Origin: Pseudoalteromonas sp. P1-9
GTDB taxonomy: Bacteria > Pseudomonadota > Gammaproteobacteria > Enterobacterales > Alteromonadaceae
NCBI RefSeq assembly: GCF_001399975.1
Contig: NZ_LKBD01000018.1
Span: forward strand, 1 to 64,000
Length of the DNA stretch: 64,000 nt
Reading direction: 5' to 3'
The position numbers and the translations under genes are program-made. The notes under the pieces were generated by a model. The model made no database searches. It saw nothing but the letters and a program-made list of their open reading frames with translations, and had not been told where the DNA came from. Of the stretch, positions 17,425-26,885 are shown piece after piece (the first letter of the stretch is position 1; each line of letters begins with the position of its first letter).

Positions 17425-18561
17425 TTACACAAATAATTGTAACAAGTCATTTAAAAAGCGGTGTCCTTTTGCGGTAACTTGCCAGATATTGTCGTTTTTT
17501 TGCATTAATCCTGCAGTAACCGCGTGATTTAAATTAGTTTCAACGTGTTCAAGTGGTAGCCCAGTAAACTCACCAAACTCGTTGATGTTGAATGATTCAT
17601 GTAGGCGTAAGCGGTTCATGAAATATTCAAAAGGCAGTTCATCGTTTGTTACGTGCCAGCTATCAAATAGGTATGGCCTAGTTAAGTCCATATAGCCTTT
17701 AGGGTGTTTTACCTTAACAGTGCGTACCAGTTTTTGTGTTGTTAAATCGGTGATTTTGCCATGGGCGCCACAGCCAATACCTAAGTAGTCACCAAAGCGC
17801 CAGTAATTTAAATTATGCTGACATTGAAAACCCGGTTTGGCATAGCCAGATATTTCATACTGTTCGTAACCTGCATCCGTTAATAGCTGGTGGCCTTGTT
17901 CTTGAATTTGCCACAAGGTTTCATCTTCAGGCAATACTGGGGGTTTTGACGCAAATTGGGTATTAGGTTCAATGGTGAGTTGATACCACGAAATATGGGG
18001 CGGATTGAGCGCGATAACTTGTTTAAGATCACTCAGTGCATCATCGATGGATTGATCTGGCAATCCATGCATCAAGTCCATATTAAAACTGTTTAAACCT
18101 ATGGTCTTTGCTAATTTTGCCGCATTAATTGCTTCATCGGCATTATGAATACGGCCAAGGCTTTTTAGTTTGTCTTGTTGCAGTGATTGAACACCAATAG
18201 AAATACGATTAACGCCAGCTGCGCGGTAGCCAATAAAGCGCTCAGCTTCAACAGTACCCGGGTTCGCTTCAAGGGTTATTTCTATATCGTTTGCGAATGG
18301 GATAAGGCGCTCAACACCTTGCAATAAGTTAGCTATAGCTTTTTCACTAAACAGGCTCGGTGTGCCGCCACCGATAAATATACTAGTGAGTTTGCGGCCT
18401 TGCACATAATCGAGGTCGGTTTTTAAATCATCTAGCAAATGCTGTACGTAAGCAGATTCAGGAATATCGGACTTTACGCCATGACTATTAAAGTCACAAT
18501 ATGGGCACTTTTGCACACACCAAGGTATGTGTATGTAAAGACTCAATGGTGGCAGTTTCAT
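17425..18561 (-). CDS. hemW: Heme chaperone HemW (radical SAM)
   Basis: A 378-residue radical SAM protein of the HemW family, once annotated as oxygen-independent coproporphyrinogen oxidase. The cluster motif CX3CX2C is at C15, C19 and C22, and the following Cys-free DFNSHG is typical of HemW. HemW proteins bind heme and deliver it to respiratory enzymes. The start codon overlaps the rdgB stop (TAATG), the usual rdgB-hemW arrangement. Confidence 0.93.
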   Translation of the reverse strand: MKLPPLSLYIHIPWCVQKCPYCDFNSHGVKSDIPESAYVQHLLDDLKTDLDYVQGRKLTSIFIGGGTPSLFSEKAIANLLQGVERLIPFANDIEITLEANPGTVEAERFIGYRAAGVNRISIGVQSLQQDKLKSLGRIHNADEAINAAKLAKTIGLNSFNMDLMHGLPDQSIDDALSDLKQVIALNPPHISWYQLTIEPNTQFASKPPVLPEDETLWQIQEQGHQLLTDAGYEQYEISGYAKPGFQCQHNLNYWRFGDYLGIGCGAHGKITDLTTQKLVRTVKVKHPKGYMDLTRPYLFDSWHVTNDELPFEYFMNRLRLHESFNINEFGEFTGLPLEHVETNLNHAVTAGLMQKNDNIWQVTAKGHRFLNDLLQLFV

Positions 18562-19154
18562 TAATTAGCCTTGAGCAAGTCGAGCAGTTGATTAAGCGCC
18601 TTACCGCGGTGGCTTAGGCTATTTTTAGTTGCCTTATCAAGCATTGCTGCGCTGCAATTTTTCTCATGACTAAAGAATACAGGGTCGTAACCAAAGCCTT
18701 GTTCACCTTGACGCTCGGGTAAAATCTCTCCTTGCCATACACCTTGGCAAATCAGTGGAGTAGGGTCATCAGCGTGGCGCATTAATACTAATACACACCA
18801 AAAACGGGCTGTACGATTTGGATTATCGCCTAGTTCACTTAATAGCTTATCAATGTTATCAGAGTCATTCGCATCAACACCTGCAAATCGTGCTGAGTAA
18901 ACGCCCGGAGCACCGCCTAGGGCTTCAACTTCAAGACCTGAATCGTCGGCGATTGCCGGTAAGCCAGTAATCTTTGCCGCATGCCTTGCTTTGATTATGG
19001 CATTTTCAATAAATGTGGTGCCGGTTTCTGCAACTTCTGGCACATCAAACTCTGACTGTGCGATTACTTCAATATTCAAACTAGCAAGTTTATCCGCAAG
19101 CTCAGCAACTTTACCTTGGTTACCCGTTGCCAAAACGATTTTTTCAAATGACAT
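18561..19154 (-). CDS. rdgB: dITP/XTP pyrophosphatase RdgB
   Basis: A 197-residue Ham1-family nucleotide sanitiser that hydrolyses dITP, ITP and XTP to monophosphates and so keeps deaminated purines out of DNA. Signature sequences are the N-terminal ATGNQGKVAEL and the DDSGLEVEALGGAPGVYSAR loop, with a C-terminal SHRGKAL. Length equals E. coli RdgB (197). It is the first gene of a two-gene operon with hemW. Confidence 0.96.
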   Translation of the reverse strand: MSFEKIVLATGNQGKVAELADKLASLNIEVIAQSEFDVPEVAETGTTFIENAIIKARHAAKITGLPAIADDSGLEVEALGGAPGVYSARFAGVDANDSDNIDKLLSELGDNPNRTARFWCVLVLMRHADDPTPLICQGVWQGEILPERQGEQGFGYDPVFFSHEKNCSAAMLDKATKNSLSHRGKALNQLLDLLKAN

Positions 19155-19358
19155 AAAACGAAATTTCTAAAGGAATGATGTTAGTTATTATATCAAGAGC
19201 GCAAGCGTATTGCTTTGTGGATTTCATGAAATGTTATACTGTTACTTTTCAATGAGTTAGAGTTTGAGTGATTATTCTAAATGCCATAAATATGAAATCT
19301 TAGTTTAACAATAGATAAGTAGGCTATCGCAAATTTTAAATCATACGGGTACAAAATA

Positions 19359-21038
19359 ATGAAAAAAACATGTGTCGCCCTAGCAGTTGCTAGCTTACTT
19401 ATAACGGGTTGTGGTTCTGACGATAAAGAAATCGTAGAAGTAATTAAAGAAGTTGAAGTGATTAAAGAGGTGGAAGTACCACCAGTAGCGGTTACTGAAG
19501 TTAAAAACGTGATTTTAATGATTGGTGATGGTATGGGCCCGCAGCAAGTTGGCTTACTTGAAGAGTATGCACGCCGCGCACCTAATTCAACCTACAGTGC
19601 TAAAAATGGTGTGACTGCGTTATCTAACTTTGCCAATCAAGGTGTAATGGGCTTATCGCTTAATGCACCGCATGGTGATAATGGTAAGTTGGTTGTTGAC
19701 TCAGCGTGTTCTGCAACACAATTAGCGACAGGCTTAGCGGCAGGTTCTGAAATGATTGGCCTTGATGAACAAGGTAATATCGTTGAAACCATTTTAGAAA
19801 AAGCGAAAAAAGCAGGCAAAGCAACAGGCTTAGTATCAGATACTCGCATTACCCATGCAACACCAGCGGCATTTGCCGCGCACCAACCACATCGTTCACT
19901 TGAACCTGCGATTGCTGAAGAGCTAATCGAAAGTGGCAATGTTGATGTATTACTTTCAGGTGGTGCTCGCGTATTCTTACCGTCTGATATTAAAACGGAT
20001 GCGGCCGATCGTGATGTTATGAGTGCACTTGGCGCGCCTGAATCGGTATATAAAAAATCAAAGCGTAGCGACAACCGTAACTTAGTCGTTGAAGCGAAAG
20101 AGCAGTTTGGTTATGAACTAGCGTTTGATAAAGCCCAGCTAGCTGCTACAGAAACAACTAAACTACTTGGTTTGTTCGCAAACTCGGGTATGGCTGACGG
20201 TATTGCCTACTCAGCATGTAAAGAGGCAAATAACTGCTCTCAGCCATCGCTTAAAGAAATGACTAAAAAGGCACTTGATGTGCTTTCTAAAGATGAAGAT
20301 GGCTTCTTCCTAATGATTGAAGGTGGTCAGATTGACTGGGCAGGACACGCGAACGATGCGGGTTGGATGCTACATGAACTATTAAAGTTTGACGAAGCGG
20401 TAGAAGCGGTTTACGAATGGGTAAAAGACCGTAACGATACGCTAGTTGTTGTAACAGCTGACCATGAAACGGGTAGCTTTGGTTTTAGTTACTCACGTTA
20501 CAATATGCCTGAAGCAACAACACTTCCAGGCGATGGCATGCAAGGTCGCGATTACAAGCCTAACTTCAACTTTGGTGATTTAAGCCACTTAGAAATGCTT
20601 TATAAGCAGTCGGGTACTTTCTACAACATGCTTGATATGGCAAACGCAGATTGGAACTTTGACGCTGCAACAGCAAACGATTGGATGACTGCAATCAATA
20701 ACTACAGCGCGTATAAAGTGACACTAGAGGAAGCTGAGAAAGTAGGTGAGCGTGAAAACAACCCTTACTATGACCCAGATCACTCTTATCAAAGTGCTGA
20801 TGTAACGCCAAAGTTTGACGACTTTAACGAGTTTTATGTATATGCAGACGAAGACCACACAGCAAAAATTGGTCGTGCACTTGCTCGTCACCAAAATGTT
20901 GTTTGGGGTACAGGGACACATACAGCAGCACCTGTTCCAGTTTATGCGTTTGGTCCTGAAGGTGTAACTAAACAGTTCTCAACCATGCAACACCATGTTG
21001 ATATTGGTCAGAAAATGATGGCAGCGCTTGGCTTGTAA
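19359..21038 (+). CDS. Alkaline phosphatase, lipoprotein
   Basis: A 559-residue secreted alkaline phosphatase of the PhoA superfamily. The signal peptide ends in a lipobox (LITGC, Cys 18), so the enzyme is membrane-anchored, unlike soluble E. coli PhoA. After it comes an acidic, repetitive EVIKEVEVIKEVEV linker. Catalytic features are MIGDGMG (metal Asp), the nucleophile Ser115 in DSACSAT, IEGGQIDWAGHAND and the C-terminal GTHTAAPVP with zinc His. It releases phosphate from organic esters. It is monocistronic with about 200 bases of upstream sequence; I could not find a convincing Pho box there. Confidence 0.9.
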   Translation: MKKTCVALAVASLLITGCGSDDKEIVEVIKEVEVIKEVEVPPVAVTEVKNVILMIGDGMGPQQVGLLEEYARRAPNSTYSAKNGVTALSNFANQGVMGLSLNAPHGDNGKLVVDSACSATQLATGLAAGSEMIGLDEQGNIVETILEKAKKAGKATGLVSDTRITHATPAAFAAHQPHRSLEPAIAEELIESGNVDVLLSGGARVFLPSDIKTDAADRDVMSALGAPESVYKKSKRSDNRNLVVEAKEQFGYELAFDKAQLAATETTKLLGLFANSGMADGIAYSACKEANNCSQPSLKEMTKKALDVLSKDEDGFFLMIEGGQIDWAGHANDAGWMLHELLKFDEAVEAVYEWVKDRNDTLVVVTADHETGSFGFSYSRYNMPEATTLPGDGMQGRDYKPNFNFGDLSHLEMLYKQSGTFYNMLDMANADWNFDAATANDWMTAINNYSAYKVTLEEAEKVGERENNPYYDPDHSYQSADVTPKFDDFNEFYVYADEDHTAKIGRALARHQNVVWGTGTHTAAPVPVYAFGPEGVTKQFSTMQHHVDIGQKMMAALGL

Positions 21039-21069
21039 ACTCACTTTAAGAGTAACACTAGCCAATAAC

Positions 21070-21095
21070 AAAAAAGCGCCGTAAGGCGCTTTTTT
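21070..21095. terminator. Bidirectional intrinsic terminator
   Basis: AAAAAAGCGCC, GTAA loop, GGCGCTTTTTT. It separates the converging alkaline phosphatase and DUF4426 genes and works on both strands. Confidence 0.92.
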
Positions 21096-21127
21096 AATGT
21101 TTAAACTAATTTGTTTAAGAAAAAATA

Positions 21128-21568
21128 TTAATCAACATAAAATTTTTGTTGGAAGCTGAGCACTTCGCTTTTATTTTGCCCTTTAATATCAAGCTTAAAG
21201 CGATACAGCTCTTCATTGCTGTAGCCAAGCTCTGCAATATAGTAAATTGCATCACCATCAATGATCTCTTTAAATGCTAGCGTTTCATTGTGACCAAGTA
21301 AGTTTTTGGCTGTGCCTGAAATAGCCACTTTTTGTGCTTTTTTCGTTGCTTTATCCAATACCGAAATATTGATAACCGCATTGTAATTACTGCGTTCAAT
21401 ACCATAGTGTTGCGCTATTTTTGGTTGCAATACAGTTGATGGAAAAGCAATGTAATGCACTTGCCAATTACCAAGCTCTTTATATTGCCCACCTTGCTCG
21501 GTATTTGCTAAAACACTTGTTGCCATAAATGCACAAAATGCTAAACAAAGTGAAATTAGGGTTTTCAT
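21128..21568 (-). CDS. DUF4426 domain-containing periplasmic protein
   Basis: A 146-residue protein with a clear signal peptide (cleavage after SVLA, near residue 21). The remainder fits the DUF4426 family of gammaproteobacteria, which has no known function and is commonly found beside yggT and proC as here. Recognisable parts are YKELGNWQVHYIAFPST and the C-terminal FKLDIKGQNKSEVLSFQQKFY, which suggest a single beta-rich periplasmic domain. Confidence 0.75.
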   Translation of the reverse strand: MKTLISLCLAFCAFMATSVLANTEQGGQYKELGNWQVHYIAFPSTVLQPKIAQHYGIERSNYNAVINISVLDKATKKAQKVAISGTAKNLLGHNETLAFKEIIDGDAIYYIAELGYSNEELYRFKLDIKGQNKSEVLSFQQKFYVD

Positions 21569-21610
21569 AATCCGCCCCTTAAATTAAGTATTAATATTAG
21601 TATAGATGAC

Positions 21611-21637
21611 AAAAAAGCCGCATTGTGCGGCTTTTTT
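21611..21637. terminator. Intrinsic terminator after yggT
   Basis: AAAAAAGCCGCA, TTG loop, TGCGGCTTTTTT. It ends the minus-strand yggS-proC-yggT group and has T tracts on both strands. Confidence 0.9.
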
Positions 21638-21660
21638 ATTCTACCTGAATTTATTCGTTT

Positions 21661-22197
21661 TTATCTAAATAAATCAAGGAATAAGATTTGAAGAAACTGT
21701 AATCCAATAATCAGCACTAAGATTGATAAATCTAACCCGCCAATGGGTGGAATGATTTTTCTAATCGGGCGTAACATTGGCTCAGTAAGTTGATGGAAAA
21801 TCGCTTCGATTGGGTTATGTCCTTGGCTTACCCAGCTTAAAATTGCCCGGATAATTAGTACCCAAAAGGCCAAGTTTAAACCTTCTTTAATCACAGTAAT
21901 TAAACTGCCAACCAATACGGTAACAGGTTCAATTCCACCAAAGAAAAGCAGTGAAATGGTCACTATTTTGAGCGCTGCGACAATCAGTGCAAGCACTAGT
22001 GAGGCAAGATCAAAACCGCCAAGTCCAGGAATTACCTTGCGAATTGGGTTGAGTAGAGGGCTGGTGGCTTTTACTACAAACTGGCTGAGCGGATTATAGA
22101 AATCAGCGCGCGCGGATTGTAGCCAAAAGCGCAGTAATACAACCATCAAGTACAAGTCAAAAACGACTTCAACTAAAAATCGAAACGCGTCATTCAT
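21661..22197 (-). CDS. yggT: YggT family membrane protein
   Basis: A 178-residue integral membrane protein with two YggT repeats, each with the PLLNPIRKVIPGLGGFDLA or PMLRPIRKIIPPIGGLDLS motif followed by a hydrophobic helix. The exact function is unknown; family members have been linked to osmotic tolerance and cell-surface organisation. I start it at ATG 22197, where TAATG overlaps the proC stop; a longer reading frame to 22236 would run into proC. It is the last gene of a yggS-proC-yggT operon. Confidence 0.9.
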   Translation of the reverse strand: MNDAFRFLVEVVFDLYLMVVLLRFWLQSARADFYNPLSQFVVKATSPLLNPIRKVIPGLGGFDLASLVLALIVAALKIVTISLLFFGGIEPVTVLVGSLITVIKEGLNLAFWVLIIRAILSWVSQGHNPIEAIFHQLTEPMLRPIRKIIPPIGGLDLSILVLIIGLQFLQILFLDLFR

Positions 22198-23018
22198 TAA
22201 AATTCTTGCTCCATTTGTTGTGCGCGTGCGATACATGCATCCATCGCATCGGCGACAGTTTGCATTAAGTTTTGCTGCTCTAAATGCGCAATAGCCGCGG
22301 CAGTTGTACCGCCTTTTGAAGTAACATTAGCACGTAACTGACTGATTGATAAGTCAGGCGATTTTGCCACCATATCGCTGGCACCTACAGCTACTTGCTG
22401 CACTAACTCTCGTGCTTGTTCAGCGTTAAAACCGAGCTCTTTTGCTTTTTGTTCAATCGCTTCTAAGAACAAAAATACATACGCAGGAGATGAACCCGTT
22501 ACCGCAATAATATCGTTAATTTGGTCTTCTTCTGAAAGCCAAGTAACAATACCTGTTGCACTAAATACCTCGGTTGCAAATTGCTTTTCTTGTTCACTGG
22601 TATTATTGCTGAATAAGCCGCTTACGCCTTTGCTTTGTAAGCTAGGAGTATTTGGCATGCAGCGGATCATCTTAACCGGGTGGTCTAGCATTTCTTGTAA
22701 ACGCGCCACTTTAATGCCTGCCGCAACGGAAATAAACACTTTGTCTTGGTAAGCAATGCCTGAATCTTTAATGGTTTGGCATAGGTCTGCCATCATTTGC
22801 GGTTTAACCGAGAGTACAACGTAATCGGCTTGGTCGATTGCTTTAATGTTGTCGTTAGTTACTTGAATACCAAAGTCATTGCCAACTTTGGCAAGTTTTT
22901 CTGCATTGCGGTTGGTTGCGATAATATTGTTTGGGGCAAAGCCGCCATTGATTAATCCGCCAATAATGGCGTAACTCATATTACCGGTACCAATAAATGC
23001 AATGGTGTTTTGTGACAT
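22197..23018 (-). CDS. proC: Pyrroline-5-carboxylate reductase
   Basis: A 273-residue NAD(P)H-dependent enzyme for the last step of proline synthesis. It has the N-terminal Rossmann motif FIGTGNMSYAIIGGL, the SVAAGI and MPNTPS motifs, and the C-terminal signature VTSKGGTTAAAI. It is 24 bases after yggS and overlaps yggT by one base. Confidence 0.96.
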   Translation of the reverse strand: MSQNTIAFIGTGNMSYAIIGGLINGGFAPNNIIATNRNAEKLAKVGNDFGIQVTNDNIKAIDQADYVVLSVKPQMMADLCQTIKDSGIAYQDKVFISVAAGIKVARLQEMLDHPVKMIRCMPNTPSLQSKGVSGLFSNNTSEQEKQFATEVFSATGIVTWLSEEDQINDIIAVTGSSPAYVFLFLEAIEQKAKELGFNAEQARELVQQVAVGASDMVAKSPDLSISQLRANVTSKGGTTAAAIAHLEQQNLMQTVADAMDACIARAQQMEQEF

Positions 23019-23042
23019 AGGAACTCTCTTTTTGGTTAATCG

Positions 23043-23729
23043 TTAGTTTCTTGGGCCAAAGATATCGGTGCCAATACGCACCATTGTGCTGCCTTGGCTT
23101 ATTGCTGCTTCAACATCGTTACTCATGCCCATTGAAAGTGTATCTATACTATCATATTGGGATTTCAATTGATTAAAACAAGTTTGCAGTTTGGCAAAGC
23201 TGTGTTGTTGCTCGTTTAGTGAGTCGCTTTTTTTAGGAATTGTCATAACACCACGCAATACCAAATTGTCAGATGTTGCAATGTACTGTGCTAAGGCATC
23301 GACTTCTGACAGCGAACAGCCAGACTTGTTCTGCTCATCATCAATATTAACTTGTATAAGCACGTTTAATTTAGCGCGTTCAGAGGGGCGTTGATAATTT
23401 AGGCGCCTGGCTATTTTAATGCGGTCGACACTTTGCACCCAGTCAAAATTAGCTGCTACTTGCGCGCTTTTATTTGATTGAATAGGGCCGATAAAGTGCC
23501 ATTCAATGTCGCCTAAATCGGATAATTCAGCGATTTTATCGACCGCTTCTTGCACGTAAGACTCACCAAATTGACGTTGACCAGCTTGGTATGCCTCTCG
23601 TATTAAAGTGCTAGGCTTTGTCTTGCTGACCGCTAATAAAGCCACTTTTTGCCCTAAAATGTGAGAATTTTTTATCGCTTTTGCGATTCTGTCATAGGCT
23701 ATTTTAAGTCGTTCTGCTATTGTAATCAT
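23043..23729 (-). CDS. yggS: PLP homeostasis protein YggS
   Basis: A fold-type III PLP-binding protein of the YggS/PROSC family that buffers pyridoxal phosphate; no enzymatic activity is known. The PLP lysine lies in LLAVSKTKP; GQRQFGESYVQE and WHFIGPIQSNK are family signatures, and the C-terminal SMGMSNDVEAAI-GSTMVRIGT binds the phosphate. I use the ATG at 23729 (228 residues); a TTG at 23741 would add four residues and neither has a clear ribosome site. It is divergent from pilT, with only 37 bases between. Confidence 0.93.
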   Translation of the reverse strand: MITIAERLKIAYDRIAKAIKNSHILGQKVALLAVSKTKPSTLIREAYQAGQRQFGESYVQEAVDKIAELSDLGDIEWHFIGPIQSNKSAQVAANFDWVQSVDRIKIARRLNYQRPSERAKLNVLIQVNIDDEQNKSGCSLSEVDALAQYIATSDNLVLRGVMTIPKKSDSLNEQQHSFAKLQTCFNQLKSQYDSIDTLSMGMSNDVEAAISQGSTMVRIGTDIFGPRN

Positions 23730-23766
23730 ATAATTATTCAAATAAGTAACTTAGTGGAGCAATCCA

Positions 23767-24825
23767 ATGGACATTACTGAATTACTGGCATTCAGTGTGC
23801 AACATAATGCATCAGATTTACACTTATCATCAGGTGTTTCACCTATGATCCGCGTTGATGGCGACGTTCGAAGAATCAATATCCCCGCACTTGGACCAAA
23901 AGACGTAAACGGCTTAGTGTATGATATTATGAATGATAAGCAGCGAAAAGAATACGAAGAAAACTTAGAATGTGACTTTTCTTTCGAAGTGCCAAACCTA
24001 GCGCGTTTCCGTGTTAATGCCTTTAATTCTAACCGTGGTCCAGCCGCGGTGTTTCGTACCATCCCAAGCACAGTTTTAACCCTTGATGATTTAGGCTGTC
24101 CTGAAATATTTAAAGATATTTCCAACAACCCGCGTGGCTTAGTGTTGGTAACAGGGCCGACAGGTTCGGGTAAATCAACAACGCTTGCTGCGATGATTGA
24201 TTATATTAATTCGCATAAGCATCACCACGTACTAACCATTGAAGATCCAATCGAATTCGTACACGACAATAAGCAAAGCTTAATTAACCAACGTGAAGTG
24301 CACCGTGATACACACAGCTTTAATAACGCACTTCGCTCGGCGCTTCGTGAAGACCCAGATGTTATTCTGGTAGGTGAATTACGTGACCTCGAGACCATTC
24401 GCCTTGCAATGACTGCGGCAGAAACCGGTCACTTAGTATTTGGCACCTTGCACACCACCTCTGCACCAAAAACCATTGACCGTATTATTGACGTATTCCC
24501 AGGTGAAGAAAAAGACATGGTACGTTCAATGCTATCTGAATCATTACGTGCTGTAATTTCACAGACACTGGTGAAAAAAGTAGGTGGCGGACGAATCGCA
24601 GCACACGAAATCATGATAGGTACACCAGCAATTCGTAACCTTATTCGTGAAGATAAAATTGCGCAAATGTATTCATCGCTACAAACCGGTGCATCGCACG
24701 GCATGCAGACGATGGACCAGTGTTTAGGTAACTTGCTAAATCGCGGCTTAATTACACAGCAAGATGCATATGCAAAAGCCCACGATAAGAGCAACTTTGG
24801 CGCAGCAGGCGCACGATCTTACTAG
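23767..24825 (+). CDS. pilT: Type IV pilus retraction ATPase PilT
   Basis: A 352-residue hexameric ATPase that powers type IV pilus retraction, twitching and DNA uptake. The N-terminal PAS-like domain starts with the typical ITELLAFSVQHNASDLHLSSG. The motor domain has Walker A GPTGSGKSTT, the Asp box, Walker B ILVGELRD and the conserved AIRNLIRE retraction motif. A small gap of nine bases separates it from pilU. The gene order yggS/pilTU is shared with Pseudomonas. Confidence 0.97.
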   Translation: MDITELLAFSVQHNASDLHLSSGVSPMIRVDGDVRRINIPALGPKDVNGLVYDIMNDKQRKEYEENLECDFSFEVPNLARFRVNAFNSNRGPAAVFRTIPSTVLTLDDLGCPEIFKDISNNPRGLVLVTGPTGSGKSTTLAAMIDYINSHKHHHVLTIEDPIEFVHDNKQSLINQREVHRDTHSFNNALRSALREDPDVILVGELRDLETIRLAMTAAETGHLVFGTLHTTSAPKTIDRIIDVFPGEEKDMVRSMLSESLRAVISQTLVKKVGGGRIAAHEIMIGTPAIRNLIREDKIAQMYSSLQTGASHGMQTMDQCLGNLLNRGLITQQDAYAKAHDKSNFGAAGARSY

Positions 24826-24834
24826 GGGTAAATT

Positions 24835-25965
24835 ATGCACGGCTTAGATCATTTTTTAAAACAAATGGTAGAGAGTGAAGCATCGGATTTATTCGTGTCT
24901 ACATTCTTGCCTGTAAGTGTAAAAGTTAATGGCGAACTTCGTCCGATTGGTCATTCAGATTTAACTGAAGAAGAAGCGTTAGAGCTAGTTGAATCGGCAA
25001 TGACCGACAAGCAGAAAACCGAATTTCATGAAACCAAAGAATGTAACTTTGCGATCGCACGTGATTCGGGTCGTTTCCGTGTTTCGGCTTTTTGGCAGCG
25101 CGACAAAGCGGGCATGGTTGTTCGTCGTATCGTAACCACCATTCCGGAAGTGCACGACCTTGGCTTACCACCGGTTTTAACCGACGTGATTATGTCAAAA
25201 CGTGGCTTAGTCCTGTTTGTGGGTGGTACGGGTACCGGTAAATCAACCTCACTTGCGGCACTGTTAGGGTATCGTAACCGCAACCAGCGTGGTCATATCT
25301 TAACTATTGAGGACCCGATTGAATTTGTTCACGAACACCAAAAGAGTATTGTAACGCAACGCGAAGTGGGACTGGATACTGAAAGTTTCGAATCGGCACT
25401 AAAGAGCTCTCTACGTCAGGCTCCTGATGTAATTTTGATTGGTGAGATCCGCTCGCAAGAAACCATGGAATATGCACTTTCATTTGCTGAAACAGGTCAC
25501 TTGTGTGTGGCTACACTGCACGCAAACAACGCGAACCAAGCAATCGACCGTATTATGCATTTAGTACCAAAAGAAAAGCACGATAAGTTAAAGTACGATT
25601 TAGCGCTTAACTTACGTGCTATTGTTGCACAACAACTTGTGCCGACCAGCGATGGACACGGCCGTGCAGCTGCAATTGAAATCTTACTTAACTCGCCTAT
25701 GGTGGCAGAACTAATAAAACGCGGTGAAGTAGGGGCAATTAAAGAAACCATGTCTAAATCGCGCGAAATGGGTATGCAAACCTTTGACCAAGCGTTATTT
25801 GACCTTTACCAGCAGCATCGCATTAATTATGCCGATGCGCTACACCATGCTGACTCACCGAACGATCTGCGCTTAATGATTAAATTACGCAATAATGAGC
25901 AACAAGGTGCAGGCTTTTTACAAGGTGTTACGGTTGATGGCCTTGATGGAGATAAAAACCAGTAG
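24835..25965 (+). CDS. pilU: Type IV pilus ATPase PilU
   Basis: A PilT paralogue of 376 residues that assists PilT in strong pilus retraction. It has the SDLFVSTFLPVSVKVNGELRP N-terminal domain, Walker A GGTGTGKSTS, Walker B ILIGEIRS and the His box in TGHLCVATLHANN. It is longer than PilT at the C-terminus, as usual for PilU. It follows pilT and precedes a periplasmic-protein gene by 14 bases. Confidence 0.95.
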   Translation: MHGLDHFLKQMVESEASDLFVSTFLPVSVKVNGELRPIGHSDLTEEEALELVESAMTDKQKTEFHETKECNFAIARDSGRFRVSAFWQRDKAGMVVRRIVTTIPEVHDLGLPPVLTDVIMSKRGLVLFVGGTGTGKSTSLAALLGYRNRNQRGHILTIEDPIEFVHEHQKSIVTQREVGLDTESFESALKSSLRQAPDVILIGEIRSQETMEYALSFAETGHLCVATLHANNANQAIDRIMHLVPKEKHDKLKYDLALNLRAIVAQQLVPTSDGHGRAAAIEILLNSPMVAELIKRGEVGAIKETMSKSREMGMQTFDQALFDLYQQHRINYADALHHADSPNDLRLMIKLRNNEQQGAGFLQGVTVDGLDGDKNQ

Positions 25966-25979
25966 TAAGTGATACGCTT

Positions 25980-26876
25980 ATGTTGAAGTTAAGTCGTTTT
26001 AAAATTTGTTTTTGTGTATTAGCGTGCATGTTATTTGGTTTTGCGGCGAACGCTGCGAATTCAAATAACTCCGTTGATATGTATATTCGCGATGATGTGT
26101 ATGTTGATTTTCAAGCTTTTCTGGCTGGACGTGATGTACATCAGATTACCTCGTTTAGCGGTTATCGCATGCGTCGCGACGTAGTGGATATGGTGCTTGC
26201 ATTGCAGGCATTGAAACTCGGTGGTTTTGATAAAACATTTAACTACCAAGTGGGTAAAGTAACGCTGCGCAACACCAATATTTTAGAGCGTGGTAAGCAA
26301 CTACTTAGCTTCGACACGTACTGGTACGCAGATGCAGAAAAAATAGCAGAGCACGCTTATATTTCTGCAGCTGTGTTTAACAAAGGTGAGTACCTAGCAG
26401 GCGTATTTGCTCATCCTGAAAACCGAAAAGTCTTCGCAATTGACAGCTTAGATGATTTTTCTCATTTCACATCTATTTCAACCCCCCGTTGGCACGCCGA
26501 CTGGCAAACTCTCAAAAGCTTAAAGTTAAAAAAGCTGTACAAAGATGATGAATGGTTACAGCAAATTCGTGCAGTTGATAAAAAGTGGGCGGATTTTGCT
26601 TTGTTGCCTTTTATGCCTGCTGTTAATAACCACTACAAATTGCACTCGTTAGAGTTACTAGCTGTGCCGGGCATCGCACTTACATTTGATGATAGTCGTC
26701 ATTATGTGGTGAGCAAAACTCACCCTGATGGTAAAGCGGCGTTTGAGGCGTTACAAAAGGGGTTAGCAATACTCGCAACGCAACAACGCATTAAATCGGC
26801 GTATATTGAAGCGGGTTTTATTCCTGAAAAGGGCAGTGTGAAAGTGCTAAATAGTGAGTTAATTAGTAAAGACTAA
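25980..26876 (+). CDS. Secreted protein resembling a periplasmic solute-binding fold
   Basis: I do not recognise a named family with confidence. The 298 residues begin with a signal peptide (CMLFGFAANA, cleavage near 24). The layout resembles the family 3 solute-binding proteins: a VVDMVLALQALKLGGFD helix early on, then a two-lobe pattern, ending in AFEALQKGLAILATQQRIKSAYIEAGF, which looks like the terminal helix of such proteins. There is no accompanying permease. It follows pilU by 14 bases, so it may be co-transcribed with pilTU; its role could be sensing rather than transport. Other readings remain open. Confidence 0.5.
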   Translation: MLKLSRFKICFCVLACMLFGFAANAANSNNSVDMYIRDDVYVDFQAFLAGRDVHQITSFSGYRMRRDVVDMVLALQALKLGGFDKTFNYQVGKVTLRNTNILERGKQLLSFDTYWYADAEKIAEHAYISAAVFNKGEYLAGVFAHPENRKVFAIDSLDDFSHFTSISTPRWHADWQTLKSLKLKKLYKDDEWLQQIRAVDKKWADFALLPFMPAVNNHYKLHSLELLAVPGIALTFDDSRHYVVSKTHPDGKAAFEALQKGLAILATQQRIKSAYIEAGFIPEKGSVKVLNSELISKD

Positions 26877-26885
26877 GCGAGGTGC

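Noticed and set aside
19155..19358. Possible Pho box before the alkaline phosphatase gene
   Set aside because: TTCATGAAATGTTATACTG has only partial similarity to the 11-base Pho repeats; not strong enough to call.
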